Assembly (NCBI GenBank): GCA_902799355.1
Contig: CADCAG010000024.1
Coordinates: 1-43,726, forward strand
Reading direction: 5' to 3'
DNA length: 43,726 nucleotides
Source: an uncultured Bacteroidales bacterium
GTDB lineage: Bacteria; Bacteroidota; Bacteroidia; Bacteroidales; Bacteroidaceae
Positions 43,679 to 43,726 of this stretch are shown here, piece after piece; the stretch's first letter is position 1, and each line of letters opens with the position of its first letter. A program made the translations under genes and the position numbers. The notes under the pieces are model-generated. The model was not told the origin of the DNA, did not search any database, and saw only the letters and a program-made list of their open reading frames with translations.

Positions 43679-43700
43679 AAGCGCAGCAAATGCTGCGCTT
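43679..43700. terminator. Second hairpin with the same GCGCAGCA core
   Basis: AAGCGCAGCA, AA loop, TGCTGCGCTT: a perfect 10-bp stem. The T run is short (TTTATATT). It repeats the core of the upstream terminator and may end a gene converging from beyond the window. Nothing codes between the two hairpins. Confidence 0.55.
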
Positions 43701-43726
43701 TATATTGAGCTTAAGCGTATTGCATT

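Overview
The window looks like a chromosomal segment of a Bacteroidales bacterium, most like Prevotella/Segatella. The evidence is the repeated Bacteroidota promoter form (TTTG, 19-20 bp, TAnnTTTG, for example upstream of dxs, the sigma factor and the LRR gene), scarce Shine-Dalgarno sequences, a BspA-type leucine-rich-repeat surface protein, a BT4734-like VirE/VapE primase-helicase and a glycine decarboxylase split into two subunits. No species can be named from the sequence alone.

Layout. 1-3181: the N-terminal part of a secreted protein (minus strand, cut by the window edge) and a dnaK whose frame is broken by an apparent deletion of about 80 bp in the substrate-binding domain. 3233-5964: a lone VapE-type primase-helicase (minus strand) beside an elaborate non-coding repeat region (five 21-22 bp tandem units, a perfect hairpin and two long inverted arms). 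5965-17801: an AT-rich defence island, all on the plus strand. It holds a three-gene overlapping cassette (SMC/OLD-like ATPase, TOPRIM-like protein, PIN-like protein), a type I restriction-modification system in the order hsdR-hsdS-hsdM, an AbiH-family abortive-infection protein and a PD-(D/E)XK nuclease-like protein. 17802-18267 is non-coding and ends the island.

18268-25905: minus-strand operon of a secreted PNPOx-fold protein, GltS and an outer-membrane barrel; an ECF sigma factor with a membrane partner; and, divergently, a cation efflux transporter and a TPR histidine kinase. 25916-32125: one minus-strand operon carrying a complete glycine cleavage system together with a lipoate ligase (ligase, gcvT, gcvH, gcvPA, gcvPB, lpdA). 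32263-36964: dxs-trkA-trkH, overlapping genes for isoprenoid precursor synthesis and K+ uptake. 36961-40981: a minus-strand operon of glyS, an FKBP lipoprotein, a compact ABC-like ATPase and a DUF4435/TOPRIM protein. The last two look like a PARIS-type pair placed behind a housekeeping tRNA synthetase. 41263-43521: a secreted 23-repeat LRR protein followed by hairpin terminators.

The strongest candidates for an undescribed system are the ATPase-TOPRIM-PIN cassette with its palindrome-bearing promoter, the VapE gene with its origin-like repeat region, and the ATPase-DUF4435 pair in the glyS operon. All functional statements rest on motifs and context read by eye; no database search was run.
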